A stretch of 64,000 nt of DNA from Streptomyces megasporus (lineage in GTDB: Bacteria > Actinomycetota > Actinomycetes > Streptomycetales > Streptomycetaceae), in contig NZ_JODL01000009.1 in the NCBI RefSeq assembly GCF_000718985.1, positions 62,001 through 126,000 on the forward strand, given 5' to 3'. Both the position numbers and the translations under genes were made by a program. The notes under the pieces were generated by a model. The model was not told the DNA's origin. It worked only from the letters and a program-made list of their open reading frames with translations, and did not search any database. Below, one piece after another: positions 1 through 9,137 of the stretch (position 1 is its first letter; each line of letters starts with the position of its first letter).

Positions 1-720
1 CACCGCGTCACCCCCGTCGACACCGGCGACGTCTGCGTCAACTACGACCGCGCCTGGTTCGACAAGCGCGGCATCGAACCCCCGAACACCCTGGACGACC
101 TCGTCGAACCGGAGTACAAGGACCTCCTGGTCGTCGAGAACGCCGCCACCTCCTCGCCCGGTCTGGGCTTCCTGCTGGCCACCGTCGCCGAGTACGGGGA
201 CGGGGGCGCCTCCCAGGGCGAAGCCGCTGGGGGATGGGAGGGCTACTGGAAGAAGCTGAGGGCCAACGGCGTCGAGGTCGTCGACGGATGGGAGCAGGCG
301 TACTACGACCGCTTCTCCGGCTCCTCCGGCGGCGAGAACGGCGGCGACCGCCCGCTGGTCGTCTCCTACGCCTCCAGCCCGCCCGCCGAGGTCCTCGACG
401 CCGACCCCGCGCCCGAGCAGGCCCCCACCGGGGTGGCGACCGGCACCTGCTTCCGGCAGATCGAGTTCGCCGGACTCCTGTCCGGCGCGGACAACCCCGA
501 GGGCGGAAAGGCGCTGCTGGACTTCCTGGTGAGCGAGACGTTCCAGGAGGACATGCCGCTGCAGATGTTCGTCAACCCCGTCCGCGAGGGCACCGAGCTG
601 CCCGAGGTGTTCACCAGGTACGGCGAGACGATCCCCGACCCCCACACCGTGGAGCCGGAGCGGATCGCCGAGAACCGCGAGGCGTGGGTCGAGACGTGGA
701 CCTCGCTCGTCGTGAGGTGA
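1..720 (+). CDS. thiB: Thiamine ABC transporter substrate-binding protein, 5'-truncated by the window
   Basis: Periplasmic-type solute-binding protein of the TbpA/ThiB family, expected to capture thiamine outside the membrane and hand it to the permease encoded next. Only the last 239 residues are present; the signal peptide and first lobe lie before base 1. Visible family features are the GDVCVNYD segment, the central lobe with LVVENAATSSPGLGF, and the C-terminal TGTCFRQIEFAGLL followed by a conserved helix around FLVSETFQEDMPLQMFVNP. The reading frame is open from base 1 and ends in TGA at 718-720, overlapping the permease GTG. Any TPP riboswitch would lie upstream, outside the window. Substrate is inferred from family resemblance; a related iron(III) or polyamine binder is less likely. 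Confidence 0.88.
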   Translation, partial: HRVTPVDTGDVCVNYDRAWFDKRGIEPPNTLDDLVEPEYKDLLVVENAATSSPGLGFLLATVAEYGDGGASQGEAAGGWEGYWKKLRANGVEVVDGWEQAYYDRFSGSSGGENGGDRPLVVSYASSPPAEVLDADPAPEQAPTGVATGTCFRQIEFAGLLSGADNPEGGKALLDFLVSETFQEDMPLQMFVNPVREGTELPEVFTRYGETIPDPHTVEPERIAENREAWVETWTSLVVR

Positions 721-2393
721 GGAGCGGCCCCGGCACGGGAGGCGGAGCGCGCGGGACGGCCGTCCGGCTCGCCCTGATGGCCGTCCCGGCCGCGTTCCTC
801 GCGCTGTTCTTCGCCTACCCCGTCGCCGCCATCACCGCCCGCGGCCTGTACGCGGACGGACGGTGGCACCCGGAGCGGTTCGCCGAGGTGCTCACCGACC
901 CCGGCATCGGAGGCGTGCTGTGGTTCACGCTCTGGCAGGCGGCGGCCTCCACCGCGCTCACCGTCCTGTCGGCCCTGCCCGGCGCCTACGTCCTGGCCCG
1001 CTACGACTTCCCCGGCAGGCGGGTGGTGCGCGCGATCGTCACCGTGCCCTTCGTGCTGCCCACCGTCGTCGTCGGCTCCGCGTTCCTGGGGCTGCTGGGC
1101 CGCGGCGGCCTGTTCCACGAGTGGGGGACGCCGCCGGTCACCGGCCCCGTCGCGATCCTGCTCGCCCACGTGTTCTTCAACTACGCCGTGGTGGTCCGCG
1201 TGGTCGGAGGGCTGTGGGCACAGCTCGACCCCCGGCAGGAGGAGGCCGCCCGGATGCTCGGCGCGAGCCGCCTGGCCGCCTGGCGCACCGTGACGCTCCC
1301 CGCGCTCGCCCCGGCCGTGGCCGCCGCCGCCCTGACCGTCTTCCTGTTCACCTTCACCTCCTTCGGCGTCGTCCAGATCCTCGGCGGCCCCCGCTACGCC
1401 ACCCTGGAGGTGGAGATCTACCGGCAGACCGCCCACCTGCTGGACCTGCCCACCGCCGCCGTCCTGACCCTGGTGCAGTTCGCCGCGGTCGCCGCCCTGC
1501 TGGCCTGCCACGCCCGCACCGTCCGCCGGCACCGCGGCACCCGGGGACTGGTCGACGCCGCCGGCACCGCCCGCCGCCCGCGCGGGGCACGCCAGTGGGC
1601 GCTGCTCGTCGCCGTCCTGTGCCAGATCGTCGTGCTGCTGGTCGTCCCGCTCGCCGTGCTCGTCGAGCGCTCCCTCCACGGGCCCGACGGCTACGGCCTG
1701 ACCCACTACCGGGCCCTGGCCTCGACCGACGGCACCTTCGCGGTCGCCCCACAGGAGGCGATCGGCAACTCCCTCGCCTACGCGGCCGTCGCCACCTGCA
1801 TCGCCCTGGTCATCGGCGGCCTGGCCGCCGTCGCGCTCACCCTCCCCGAGTCCGGCCGCCGGGTCGGGCGGCTGGTGCGCGGCTTCGACGCGCTGCTGAT
1901 GCTGCCCCTGGGCACCTCGGCGGTCACCGTCGGCTTCGGCTTCCTCATCGCCCTCGACGAACCACCACTGGACCTGCGCTCGTCGTGGATCCTGGTCCCG
2001 CTGGCCCAGGCCCTGGTCGGCGTGCCGTTCGTGGTGCGGACCCTGCTGCCGGTCCTGCGGGCCGTGGACGACCGGCTGCGCGAGGCCGCGGCGGTGCTGG
2101 GCGCCTCGCCGGCGCGGGTGTGGCGCGAGGTCGACCTGCCACTGGCCCGCCGTGCGCTGCTGGTCGCGGCGGGCTTCGCCTTCGCCGTCTCCCTGGGGGA
2201 GTTCGGCGCCACCGTCTTCATCGCACGCGCCGACGCGCCCACCCTGCCCGTCGCCGTCGCCCGCCTCCTGGGGCGGGCCGGAGAGAGCAACTACGGCCAG
2301 GCGATGGCGCTCAGCACCATCCTGATGCTGGTGTGCGCGGCCGTCCTGCTGGCGTTGGAGAACGTCCGCACCGACCGATCGGGAGAGCTGTAG
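717..2393 (+). CDS. thiP: Thiamine ABC transporter permease (fused two-domain type)
   Basis: Inner-membrane channel of the thiamine importer, 558 residues, close to the usual ThiP length. It has two homologous permease halves in one chain, each with about six hydrophobic segments. Each half carries the EAA loop that docks the ATPase: EEAARMLGASRLAAWRTVTLP near residue 174 and LREAAAVLGASPARVWREVDLP near 454. The GTG at 717 was chosen because it overlaps the thiB stop (GTGA) and is followed at once by a basic stretch and the first transmembrane helix. Longer in-frame extensions upstream would lie inside thiB. It is translationally coupled to thiB and 2 bases from the ATPase gene, so one operon is likely. 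Confidence 0.9.
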   Translation: MRSGPGTGGGARGTAVRLALMAVPAAFLALFFAYPVAAITARGLYADGRWHPERFAEVLTDPGIGGVLWFTLWQAAASTALTVLSALPGAYVLARYDFPGRRVVRAIVTVPFVLPTVVVGSAFLGLLGRGGLFHEWGTPPVTGPVAILLAHVFFNYAVVVRVVGGLWAQLDPRQEEAARMLGASRLAAWRTVTLPALAPAVAAAALTVFLFTFTSFGVVQILGGPRYATLEVEIYRQTAHLLDLPTAAVLTLVQFAAVAALLACHARTVRRHRGTRGLVDAAGTARRPRGARQWALLVAVLCQIVVLLVVPLAVLVERSLHGPDGYGLTHYRALASTDGTFAVAPQEAIGNSLAYAAVATCIALVIGGLAAVALTLPESGRRVGRLVRGFDALLMLPLGTSAVTVGFGFLIALDEPPLDLRSSWILVPLAQALVGVPFVVRTLLPVLRAVDDRLREAAAVLGASPARVWREVDLPLARRALLVAAGFAFAVSLGEFGATVFIARADAPTLPVAVARLLGRAGESNYGQAMALSTILMLVCAAVLLALENVRTDRSGEL

Positions 2394-2395
2394 AG

Positions 2396-3454
2396 ATGGC
2401 GGCACTGCGACTGGAGGCGGTCACCGTGCGCTTCGGCGACCGCACGGCCCTGGACGCGGTGGACCTCGACGTCGCCGAACACGAGATCGTCTGCGTGCTC
2501 GGCCCCTCCGGAAGCGGCAAGTCCACGCTGCTGCGGGCCGTCGCCGGCCTGCGGGAACCGGACGCCGGGCGCGTGTGGCTCGACGGACGCGACCAGCGGG
2601 GCGTCGCCCCGCACCGGCGCGGAGTGGGGCTGATGTTCCAGGACCACCAGCTCTTCCCCACCCGCGACGTCGGCGGCAACGTCGCCTTCGGGCCGCGCAT
2701 GCACAAGGCGTCGCGTGAGGAGACGGAACGGCGGGTCGCGGAACTGCTGGACCTCGTCGGCCTCCCCGGCGCCCAGCGCCGCCCGGTCACCGCCCTGTCC
2801 GGCGGCGAGCAGCAGCGCGTCGCGCTCGCCCGCGCGTTGGCGCCCCGCCCGAGACTGCTGATGCTGGACGAGCCGCTCGGACAGCTCGACCGTTCCCTGC
2901 GCGAACGCCTCGTGATCGAACTGCGGCAGCTCTTCCGCCGGCTGGGCACCACCGTGCTGGCCGTCACCCACGACCAGGGCGAGGCGTTCGCCCTCGCCGA
3001 CCGGGTGGTGGTGATGGACCGGGGACGGATCGCCCAGACCGGCAGCCCCGTCGAGGTGTGGCGGCGCCCCGCCTCGGAGTTCGTCGCCCGCTTCCTGGGC
3101 TTCGCCAACATCGTCCCGGCGACCGTGCGAGGGAACACCGCCGACACCCCCTGGGGCGAGGTGCCCGTACCGCCCGGCACCCCGTCCGGGCCGTGCACCC
3201 TGCTGATACGGCCCGCCGGAGTGCGGCCGGCGGAGGCCCCCGGGCGCGGACTGCCCTGCACCGTCACCGCCCGCACCCTGCGCGGCGGCGGCTTCTCGGA
3301 GCTCTCGCTGCTGCTCGACCCCGCCGACGGCCCCGCGTTGGAGGCCTCCTGCCCCCTGCGCGAGGCGCCCGAACCGGGCACGACCGTCACCGTCACCTTC
3401 GACGCCGACGACGTGGTCGTCCTCGGGCGGGGCACCGAGGACGGCGTGGCGTAA
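2396..3454 (+). CDS. ABC transporter ATP-binding protein of the thiamine importer
   Basis: Nucleotide-binding subunit, 352 residues, that powers the preceding permease. It shows Walker A GPSGSGKST near residues 35-43, signature LSGGEQQR near 134, Walker B LLMLDEP near 155 and the H-loop VTHDQ near 190, so all catalytic motifs are intact. A C-terminal region after residue 240 resembles a TOBE-type regulatory domain, making it longer than E. coli ThiQ (about 230 residues) and similar to iron/putrescine/thiamine-type ATPases. ATG 2396 follows the permease stop by two bases. Thiamine specificity rests on the linked binding protein. Confidence 0.9.
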   Translation: MAALRLEAVTVRFGDRTALDAVDLDVAEHEIVCVLGPSGSGKSTLLRAVAGLREPDAGRVWLDGRDQRGVAPHRRGVGLMFQDHQLFPTRDVGGNVAFGPRMHKASREETERRVAELLDLVGLPGAQRRPVTALSGGEQQRVALARALAPRPRLLMLDEPLGQLDRSLRERLVIELRQLFRRLGTTVLAVTHDQGEAFALADRVVVMDRGRIAQTGSPVEVWRRPASEFVARFLGFANIVPATVRGNTADTPWGEVPVPPGTPSGPCTLLIRPAGVRPAEAPGRGLPCTVTARTLRGGGFSELSLLLDPADGPALEASCPLREAPEPGTTVTVTFDADDVVVLGRGTEDGVA

Positions 3455-3489
3455 AGGCGGGCGGGGGACGGAGCGGGGGCACAGCCCCC

Positions 3490-4662
3490 TCAGCGCGCCG
3501 GCGACAGCGCGGCCAACTCCGAGACCAGCCAGGCCAACGGCACCAGCACGACCAGCAGCACCGCCACCCGCAGCGCCGCGGCGGCGCGCAGCGTCCCGCG
3601 GGAGGCGCCCAACCGGCGCAGGCCGTCGGTCGCGGACGCGCGGGCGGCACGGAACTCCGCCGCCGCGCTCAGCGCCGCGGCCACCGCGCACACCACGACC
3701 ACCGCCGCGCCCAGCGCGGTGAGCGGCCCGACCTCGAGCCCACCGCCGGACGTCTCGTACAGCCGGGCCGCCGCCGGCGCGCCCGCGACCACCGCGCACA
3801 GCACCCCCAGGGAGTGGCCGACGCGCGGCGCCTCCTCCCGTAGCGCCCGGCCCGCCAGCAACCGCAGCGCGCCCGGCCGTCCCACGGCCAGCAGCAGCCC
3901 GCACAGGTGGACCAGCCCGGGGCCGGCGAGCCCCAGGCCCAGGGCGATCAGCAGCCAACCGCCGACGACCCCCGGACCGAGAGCGTCCAGGGGGCCCGGC
4001 CACGGCACCCCAGGCCCCGGGGGCGAGGCGATCCGGCCGGCGGCGTGGGTCTCCACGGCCAACCCGACCGCCATGACCGCCACCCCCCACGGCAGCCCCG
4101 CGGGCGCGGGCGGCGGCGTGCCGGGCAGCGCCACGGAGCGGGCGGACGGAAGCGCGCGCAGCCGGGTCGCCACCGCGCTCGCCCCGGCCGCGACCAGCGG
4201 CGGCACGGCCAGCAGCGTCGCCACGGCGGCTCGCGGCAGTTCCCGGTCGCCGCCCAGCAACTCCGCCGCGGCCCCGGCCAGCGGCGCGTCGCCCAGCCCG
4301 TCGCGCAGGTGGAGGAAGGCGGGCAGTGCCACCGCGCAGCCCACGGCGCAGGACAGGGCCGTGGACAACGCGGCCAGCAGCGGCAGCCGGGCGGGCCCCA
4401 CGCCGACCGCGTCCAACCCCTCACGGGGGCGCACGCACGGGTCGGTGCGGGCCGCGGAGGCGGCGAACTGCGCACAGGCCAGCAGCGGCACCGCGCACCA
4501 CAGCAGCCGGGACAGCGCCACGTCGGGACGCTCGGGATGGGCGACGGCGTAGCCCAACGCGCTCAGCAGGAGGAAACCCACCGCTCCGGCCATGCCGGCG
4601 ACCAGCGCCCGACGCGCCAGAGCCGTGGGACGGAAGGTGCGGACTAGGCGGAGAACGAGCAC
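3490..4662 (-). CDS. Polytopic membrane protein, FtsX-like ABC permease
   Basis: 390-residue protein with about eight or more hydrophobic segments, rich in Ala/Leu/Gly, and a basic N-terminus (VLVLRLVRTFRPTALARRALV). It is the probable membrane partner of the ATP-binding protein encoded just upstream on the same strand. The GTG at 4662 overlaps the ATPase stop by 19 bases, with AGGG a few bases upstream, which indicates coupling. The organisation resembles macrolide-exporter or FtsEX-type pairs in Streptomyces, but only part of the FtsX-domain pattern is recognisable. Substrate unknown. It ends 35 bases from the convergent thiamine operon. Confidence 0.7.
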   Translation of the reverse strand: MLVLRLVRTFRPTALARRALVAGMAGAVGFLLLSALGYAVAHPERPDVALSRLLWCAVPLLACAQFAASAARTDPCVRPREGLDAVGVGPARLPLLAALSTALSCAVGCAVALPAFLHLRDGLGDAPLAGAAAELLGGDRELPRAAVATLLAVPPLVAAGASAVATRLRALPSARSVALPGTPPPAPAGLPWGVAVMAVGLAVETHAAGRIASPPGPGVPWPGPLDALGPGVVGGWLLIALGLGLAGPGLVHLCGLLLAVGRPGALRLLAGRALREEAPRVGHSLGVLCAVVAGAPAAARLYETSGGGLEVGPLTALGAAVVVVCAVAAALSAAAEFRAARASATDGLRRLGASRGTLRAAAALRVAVLLVVLVPLAWLVSELAALSPAR

Positions 4663-5378
4663 GTCGCCCTGCCTTCCGGGTCGGTCGAGCCGGTCGGGAC
4701 GTCGGCGCCGACCCGGCGGCCGTCCACGAGCGTGACCGTGCGGTCCGCCACGCCCGCCACCCGGTCCTCCGGACACGCCAGCACGACCGTGATCCGGTGC
4801 GAGCGGGCCGCGGTGGTCAGGGTGCGCAGCACCTGGGCGCGGTCGGCCTGGTGGAGCGGCGCGGTCGGCTCGTCGGCGAAGACCACGGTCGGGGAGTGCG
4901 CCAGCGCGCGGGCGATGGCCACCCGCTGTCGCTGCGCTTGGAGCAGCGCGCCCGGCCGCAGCCGGGCGCAGTCGCCGACGTCCAACCGCTCCAGCCACTC
5001 GCACGCGGCACGCCGGGCGGCGCGGTGACCGCTGCCCGCGAGCAGCAGCGGCAGCGCCGCGTTCTCCCAGGCGGTCAACTCCGGCAGGAGGTGCGGCTCG
5101 CTGCCGACCCAGCCGAACCGGTCGCGGCGCAGTCGCTCGCGGGCCGGCTCGGGGAGGGTGTGCAGCGGGACGCTGTTGAACCACACCTCGCCGCGTCCGG
5201 GCACCAGCCGTCCGGACAGACAGCTCAGCAGCGTGGACTTGCCGCAGCCGCGCGGACCGACGACGGCGAGGATCTCGCCCTCGCGGACCCCGACGGAGAC
5301 GTCCCGCAGCGCGGGCGACCCCTCGTGCTCGTAGTGCAGTCCGCGTGCCCAGAGCAGGTCCTCGGGTGCAGCCACCAT
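4644..5378 (-). CDS. Degenerate ABC ATPase-like protein
   Basis: 244-residue protein with the fold of a LolD/FtsE-type ATPase. Walker A GPRGCGKST (41-49) and Walker B VVFADEP (165-171, Glu170) are intact. Other active-site elements are changed. The Q-loop Gln position is Ser93 (WVGSEP). The LSGGQ signature reads LLQAQ (145-149). The D-loop reads APLH (173-176). The H-loop region reads LACPED (200-205) with no histidine. It may bind ATP but hydrolyse it poorly. ATG 5378 is preced by GGAGGT at a good distance; longer versions lack a ribosome site. It is coupled to the downstream membrane protein. Compare the intact paralogue at 38523-39230. Confidence 0.75.
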   Translation of the reverse strand: MVAAPEDLLWARGLHYEHEGSPALRDVSVGVREGEILAVVGPRGCGKSTLLSCLSGRLVPGRGEVWFNSVPLHTLPEPARERLRRDRFGWVGSEPHLLPELTAWENAALPLLLAGSGHRAARRAACEWLERLDVGDCARLRPGALLQAQRQRVAIARALAHSPTVVFADEPTAPLHQADRAQVLRTLTTAARSHRITVVLACPEDRVAGVADRTVTLVDGRRVGADVPTGSTDPEGRATCSFSA

Positions 5379-5675
5379 GACGGGCACCTCCGCTCGTCTT
5401 CGGGGTCGTGCCTCCCCCTGACCGGGTGAACGGGTGCCAGGGGTGTCGGTCACGAGAACGGTACGGACCGCGACCGCCGCGAAAGACCCCATCCGACGCG
5501 GGCGCGGCCCAGTTTCCACCGAATGGTCCTTCGGCCGGCCGCCGTCGGTGGGGTGTGTCACGGCGGTGCCGCGGCAGCGGATCGGAAGTCCTCGATGAGC
5601 GGGTATGTCGAAGAAGGACTCCGATGGTTAGGGTGGGTGTCTCATCTATCGGACAACTGGGCAGGAGGGCGCGAA

Positions 5676-7124
5676 GTGGCCACTGAACTGCGTCGGCTGC
5701 GCAATCACATCGGCGGGGAGTTCCGGGACGCCGCCGACGGGCGCACCATCGAGGTGGTGAACCCGGCGACGGGTGAGGCGTACGCGACGGCGCCTCTGTC
5801 GGGGGCCGCGGACGTGGACGCGGCGATGGCCGCCGCCGCGGAGGCCTTCCCGACCTGGCGTGACGCCACACCCGGAACCCGGCAGGCCGTCCTGCTCAAG
5901 ATCGCCGACGCGATGGAGCGGCGGGGCGAGGAGCTGCTGGCGGCCGAGTGCGAGAACACCGGCAAGCCCCTGGAGCTGACCCGCACCGAGGAGCTGCCGG
6001 TCATGATCGACCAGGTCCGCTTCTTCGCCGGGGCGGCGCGGCTGCTGGAGGGCAAGTCGGCCGGGGAGTACATGGCCGGCATGACGTCGTTCGTCCGGCG
6101 CGAACCGGTGGGCGTGTGCGCCCAGGTCGCGCCGTGGAACTACCCGATGATGATGGCCGTGTGGAAGTTCGCCCCGGCCCTGGCCGCGGGCAACACCGTG
6201 GTGCTCAAGCCGTCGGACACCACCCCCGCCTCGACGGTGCTGCTGGCGGAGATCATCGGCGACGTGCTGAGGGAGATGGACCTGCCGGGCGGGATCTTCA
6301 ACGTGGTGTGCGGCGACCGCGACACCGGGCGGCTGATGGTCGAGCACCCCACCCCGGCGATGGCCTCGATCACCGGGTCGGTGCGCGCCGGCATGGAGGT
6401 CGCCGGCAGCGCCGCCAAGGACGTCAAGAAGGTCCACCTGGAGTTGGGCGGCAAGGCGCCCTGCGTCGTCTTCGAGGACGCCGACATCGCCGCGGCGGTG
6501 GAGGGCATCCGCGACGGCGGGTTCTTCAACGCCGGACAGGACTGCACCGCGGCCACCCGCGTGCTGGTCCACGAGTCGGTCCACGACGAGTTCGTGGCGG
6601 CGCTGGCCAAGGCCGCCTCCGACGTCAAGACCGGGGACCTCTCCGACCCGGACTGCTTCTACGGCCCGCTCAACAACTCCACCCACCTGGAGAAGGTGGC
6701 CGGGTTCATCGAGCGTCTGCCGTCCCACGCGAAGATCGAGACCGGCGGCACCCGGGTCGGCGAGAAGGGCTACTTCTTCGCCCCCACGGTGATCTCCGGA
6801 CTCGCGCAGGACGACGAGATCGTCCAGAACGAGGTCTTCGGCCCGGTCATCACCGTGCAGAAGTTCACCGACGAGGACCAAGCCGTGTCCTGGGCCAACG
6901 ACGTGGAGTACGGGCTGGCGTCCTCGGTGTGGACCCGTGACCACGCCCGGGCGATGCGGATGTCCAGGGCGCTGGACTTCGGCTGCGTGTGGATCAACAC
7001 CCACATCCCGCTGGTGGCCGAGATGCCGCACGGCGGGTTCAAGAAGTCCGGCTACGGCAAGGACCTGTCCGCCTACGGCCTGGAGGACTACACCCGCATC
7101 AAGCACGTCATGACCGCGTTCTGA
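5676..7124 (+). CDS. Gamma-aminobutyraldehyde-type dehydrogenase (ALDH superfamily)
   Basis: 482-residue NAD(P)-dependent aldehyde dehydrogenase. The catalytic cysteine is Cys290 in [15 protein letters not shown] and the general base Glu256 in LELGGK. The cofactor-binding part contains [22 protein letters not shown] and the ITGSVRAG turn. Overall it most resembles aminobutyraldehyde dehydrogenases (PatD type), which oxidise 4-aminobutanal from putrescine to GABA. GTG 5676 was chosen because AGGAGG lies at 5663-5668. It stands alone on the plus strand, divergent from the degenerate ATPase gene, with a strong hairpin after it. A gabT gene lies 3.7 kb away, which fits a putrescine/GABA route. 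The exact substrate is inferred. Confidence 0.88.
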   Translation: MATELRRLRNHIGGEFRDAADGRTIEVVNPATGEAYATAPLSGAADVDAAMAAAAEAFPTWRDATPGTRQAVLLKIADAMERRGEELLAAECENTGKPLELTRTEELPVMIDQVRFFAGAARLLEGKSAGEYMAGMTSFVRREPVGVCAQVAPWNYPMMMAVWKFAPALAAGNTVVLKPSDTTPASTVLLAEIIGDVLREMDLPGGIFNVVCGDRDTGRLMVEHPTPAMASITGSVRAGMEVAGSAAKDVKKVHLELGGKAPCVVFEDADIAAAVEGIRDGGFFNAGQDCTAATRVLVHESVHDEFVAALAKAASDVKTGDLSDPDCFYGPLNNSTHLEKVAGFIERLPSHAKIETGGTRVGEKGYFFAPTVISGLAQDDEIVQNEVFGPVITVQKFTDEDQAVSWANDVEYGLASSVWTRDHARAMRMSRALDFGCVWINTHIPLVAEMPHGGFKKSGYGKDLSAYGLEDYTRIKHVMTAF

Positions 7125-7150
7125 GCCGACGTTCCGAGTCGACCCGGCCA

Positions 7151-7182
7151 TCGGCCCGCGGCGCGTCGGCGCCGCGGGCCGA
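7151..7182 (+). terminator. Strong hairpin after the aldehyde dehydrogenase gene
   Basis: Perfect 14-base-pair inverted repeat (TCGGCCCGCGGCGC and its complement) around a 4-base loop, starting 27 bases after the stop codon and lying before a convergent gene. There is no long T tract, as is common for Streptomyces terminators. Confidence 0.75.
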
Positions 7183-7243
7183 CGCCTTTCCCGAGAGGAG
7201 CGGAGGGAGACCGAGGAGGGTCGGGGGCGGAAGCCCGCCCCGG

Positions 7244-8293
7244 TCAGGCGGACCAGGCGGCGAGATGGGCGTCGATCTCGGCGAGCAGGGACGCCTTGAC
7301 GTGGTCGGGGGCGAAGGAGGCGGTCACCGCGTTCCTCGCCAGCGTCGCCACGCCCGCCGCGTCCAGCCCCAGCAGCCGGGCGGCGATCTCGTACTCGGTG
7401 CACAGGTCGGTGCCGAACATCGGCGGGTCGTCGCTGTTGATCGTGACCAGGACGCCCGCCTTGACCATCTCCGTCACCGGGTGGTCGTCCAGCGACGGCA
7501 CGGCGCGGGTGGCGAGGTTGGAGGTCGGGCAGACCTCCAGCGGAATTCGGTGCTCCGCCAGGTACTCCAGCAGTCTCGGATCGCGCGGGGCGCTGGTGCC
7601 GTGGCCGATGCGTTCGGCGCGCAGGAAGGTCAGGGCGTCCCAGATCGTCTCCGGGCCGGTGGTCTCGCCGGCGTGCGGGACGCTGTGGAGGCCGTCGGCG
7701 ATGGCACGGTCGAAGTACGGCTTGAACTGCGGGCGCGGCACCCCGACCTCCGGACCGCCCAGCCCGAAGGAGACCAGGCCCTCGGGGCGCAGGTCGCACG
7801 CCAGTCGGGCGGTCTCCTCGGCGGACTCCAGCCCCGCCTCGCCGGGGATGTCGAAGCACCACCGCAGGACCACGCCCAATTCGCTCTCGGCCGCTCGGCG
7901 GGCGTCCTCGATCGCCTCCATGAAGGCGACCTCGGGTATCCCGCGCCGCGTCGAACTGTAGGGGGTGACCGTCAGCTCCGCGTAGCGGATGTTCTGCCGG
8001 GCCATGTCCCGGGCGACCTCGTACGTCAGCAGCCGGACGTCCTCGGCGTCGCGGATCAGGTCCACCACGGACAGGTAGACCTCGATGAAGTGGGCGAAAT
8101 CACGGAAGGTGAAGTACTCCGCGAGCGCCTCCGGGTCGGTCGGGACCGCCGGGTTCGGGTGTCGGGCGGCCAGCTCGGCGACGATGCGGGGGGAGGCGGA
8201 GCCGACGTGGTGGACGTGCAGTTCGGCCTTGGGGAGACCGGCGATGAAGGCGGACAGGTCGCCGGGTCCGGTACCGGTGCCGGGATTGGACAA
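7244..8293 (-). CDS. Adenosine deaminase-family protein (COG1816), possible aminodeoxyfutalosine deaminase
   Basis: 349-residue metal-dependent amidohydrolase. The zinc-binding HxH is in AELHVHHVG (His26, His28). Further metal and catalytic elements are HAGETTGP, ERIGHGTSAP and TINSDDPP. Classical members turn adenosine into inosine. A Streptomyces COG1816 protein has, to my recollection, been shown to deaminate 6-aminodeoxyfutalosine in the futalosine menaquinone pathway, so that role is a serious alternative here; the HVHHVGSAS segment differs from the usual HxHLDG. The TTG at 8293 was chosen because GGAGG lies four bases upstream; ATG 8326 gives 11 more residues but has no ribosome site. 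It ends facing the aldehyde dehydrogenase. Confidence 0.85.
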   Translation of the reverse strand: MSNPGTGTGPGDLSAFIAGLPKAELHVHHVGSASPRIVAELAARHPNPAVPTDPEALAEYFTFRDFAHFIEVYLSVVDLIRDAEDVRLLTYEVARDMARQNIRYAELTVTPYSSTRRGIPEVAFMEAIEDARRAAESELGVVLRWCFDIPGEAGLESAEETARLACDLRPEGLVSFGLGGPEVGVPRPQFKPYFDRAIADGLHSVPHAGETTGPETIWDALTFLRAERIGHGTSAPRDPRLLEYLAEHRIPLEVCPTSNLATRAVPSLDDHPVTEMVKAGVLVTINSDDPPMFGTDLCTEYEIAARLLGLDAAGVATLARNAVTASFAPDHVKASLLAEIDAHLAAWSA

Positions 8294-8415
8294 GGTTCCT
8301 CCAGACGGATGCGGGAGCGCGGCCATGGTAGGCCGGGCACCGGGGCGCCGCGCACGCGAGAAAACCGGTCCGCCCTCGCGCATACGATGGCCCAACGCGT
8401 CATGAGGAGGGGGAC

Positions 8416-9081
8416 ATGCCAGACGAACGGACAGCGCCGTGGTACGGAGGGCCGGGCGACGGCCTCGGGAAGGGGGACACGGGGGGTGGGACCGGCGCGG
8501 CGGGCGGTCGCATCGCCGACCAGCCGACCGTGACGGCGCTCCCCTCCGCGGGCGGACCGCCGAGCCCGTACGGGCCCGCGCCGCATGCACCCGCGCCGCA
8601 TGCACCCGCGCCGCATGCACCCGCGCCATACGGACCCGGGCCGTACGGACCCGGGCCGGGGGGACAGCACGGTCACGGGTACGGCCCCGGTCCCGGCCCC
8701 GGCTGGGTACCGCCTCCCCCGCCGCCGTCGACCAGCGGCATCTGCGTCGCGGCGCTGGTGCTCGGCGTCGTCGGCGCCTTCCTGGTCACGACCATCTACT
8801 TCGCGGCCCTCGCCGTTCTCGTCGGTCCCGTCGCCATCGGGCTGGGGATCTCGGCGCGCCGCAGGGTCAAACGGGGCGAGGCGCACGGCAGCGGCCCGGC
8901 CACGGCCGGGCTCGTCCTGGGGATCGTCTCCACCGTGATCGGCGCCGTGGTCGTCGGGCTGATCGTCCTCGTCCTCGCCCTCGGAGGCGGCGGGGAGAGC
9001 GGTGACGATTGGAGGGAGGACGACGGCACCTTCCACGCCCGGCCCGTGGCCGGAGCCGACCGGAATCCGGACAGGGGGTGA
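8416..9081 (+). CDS. DUF4190-type small membrane protein
   Basis: 221 residues. The first ~100 are disordered, rich in Pro, Gly, Ala, His and Tyr, and built partly from a tandem repeat. Two transmembrane helices follow (VAALVLGVVGAFLVTTIYFAALAVLVGPVAIGLGI and ATAGLVLGIVSTVIGAVVVGLIVLVLALG) separated by a basic loop ARRRVKRGEAHGS, the usual DUF4190 arrangement. Function is unknown. AGGAGG at 8405-8410 supports ATG 8416. It is divergent from the deaminase gene and followed 56 bases later by another protein of the same type. Confidence 0.8.
   Translation: MPDERTAPWYGGPGDGLGKGDTGGGTGAAGGRIADQPTVTALPSAGGPPSPYGPAPHAPAPHAPAPHAPAPYGPGPYGPGPGGQHGHGYGPGPGPGWVPPPPPPSTSGICVAALVLGVVGAFLVTTIYFAALAVLVGPVAIGLGISARRRVKRGEAHGSGPATAGLVLGIVSTVIGAVVVGLIVLVLALGGGGESGDDWREDDGTFHARPVAGADRNPDRG
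8581..8655 (+). repeat. 15-base tandem repeat inside the DUF4190 gene
   Basis: Three exact copies of CCGCATGCACCCGCG (8581-8625) followed by two diverged units ending in ACCCGGG. They encode the repeated pentapeptide PHAPA and then PYGPG. The unit is a multiple of three, so copy-number change keeps the frame. Confidence 0.9.
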
Positions 9082-9137
9082 TGACCGGGACATGACCGTC
9101 CCCTCTAGGCTGGAGACTCCTGTGGAGGAGGCCTTCC

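Noticed and set aside
1..720. Search for a thiamine riboswitch linked to the importer
   Set aside because: The gene start lies outside the window, so the leader cannot be examined.
8581..8655. Tandem repeat considered as a CRISPR array
   Set aside because: Units are contiguous without spacers, in frame, and encode a repeated pentapeptide; no cas genes nearby.
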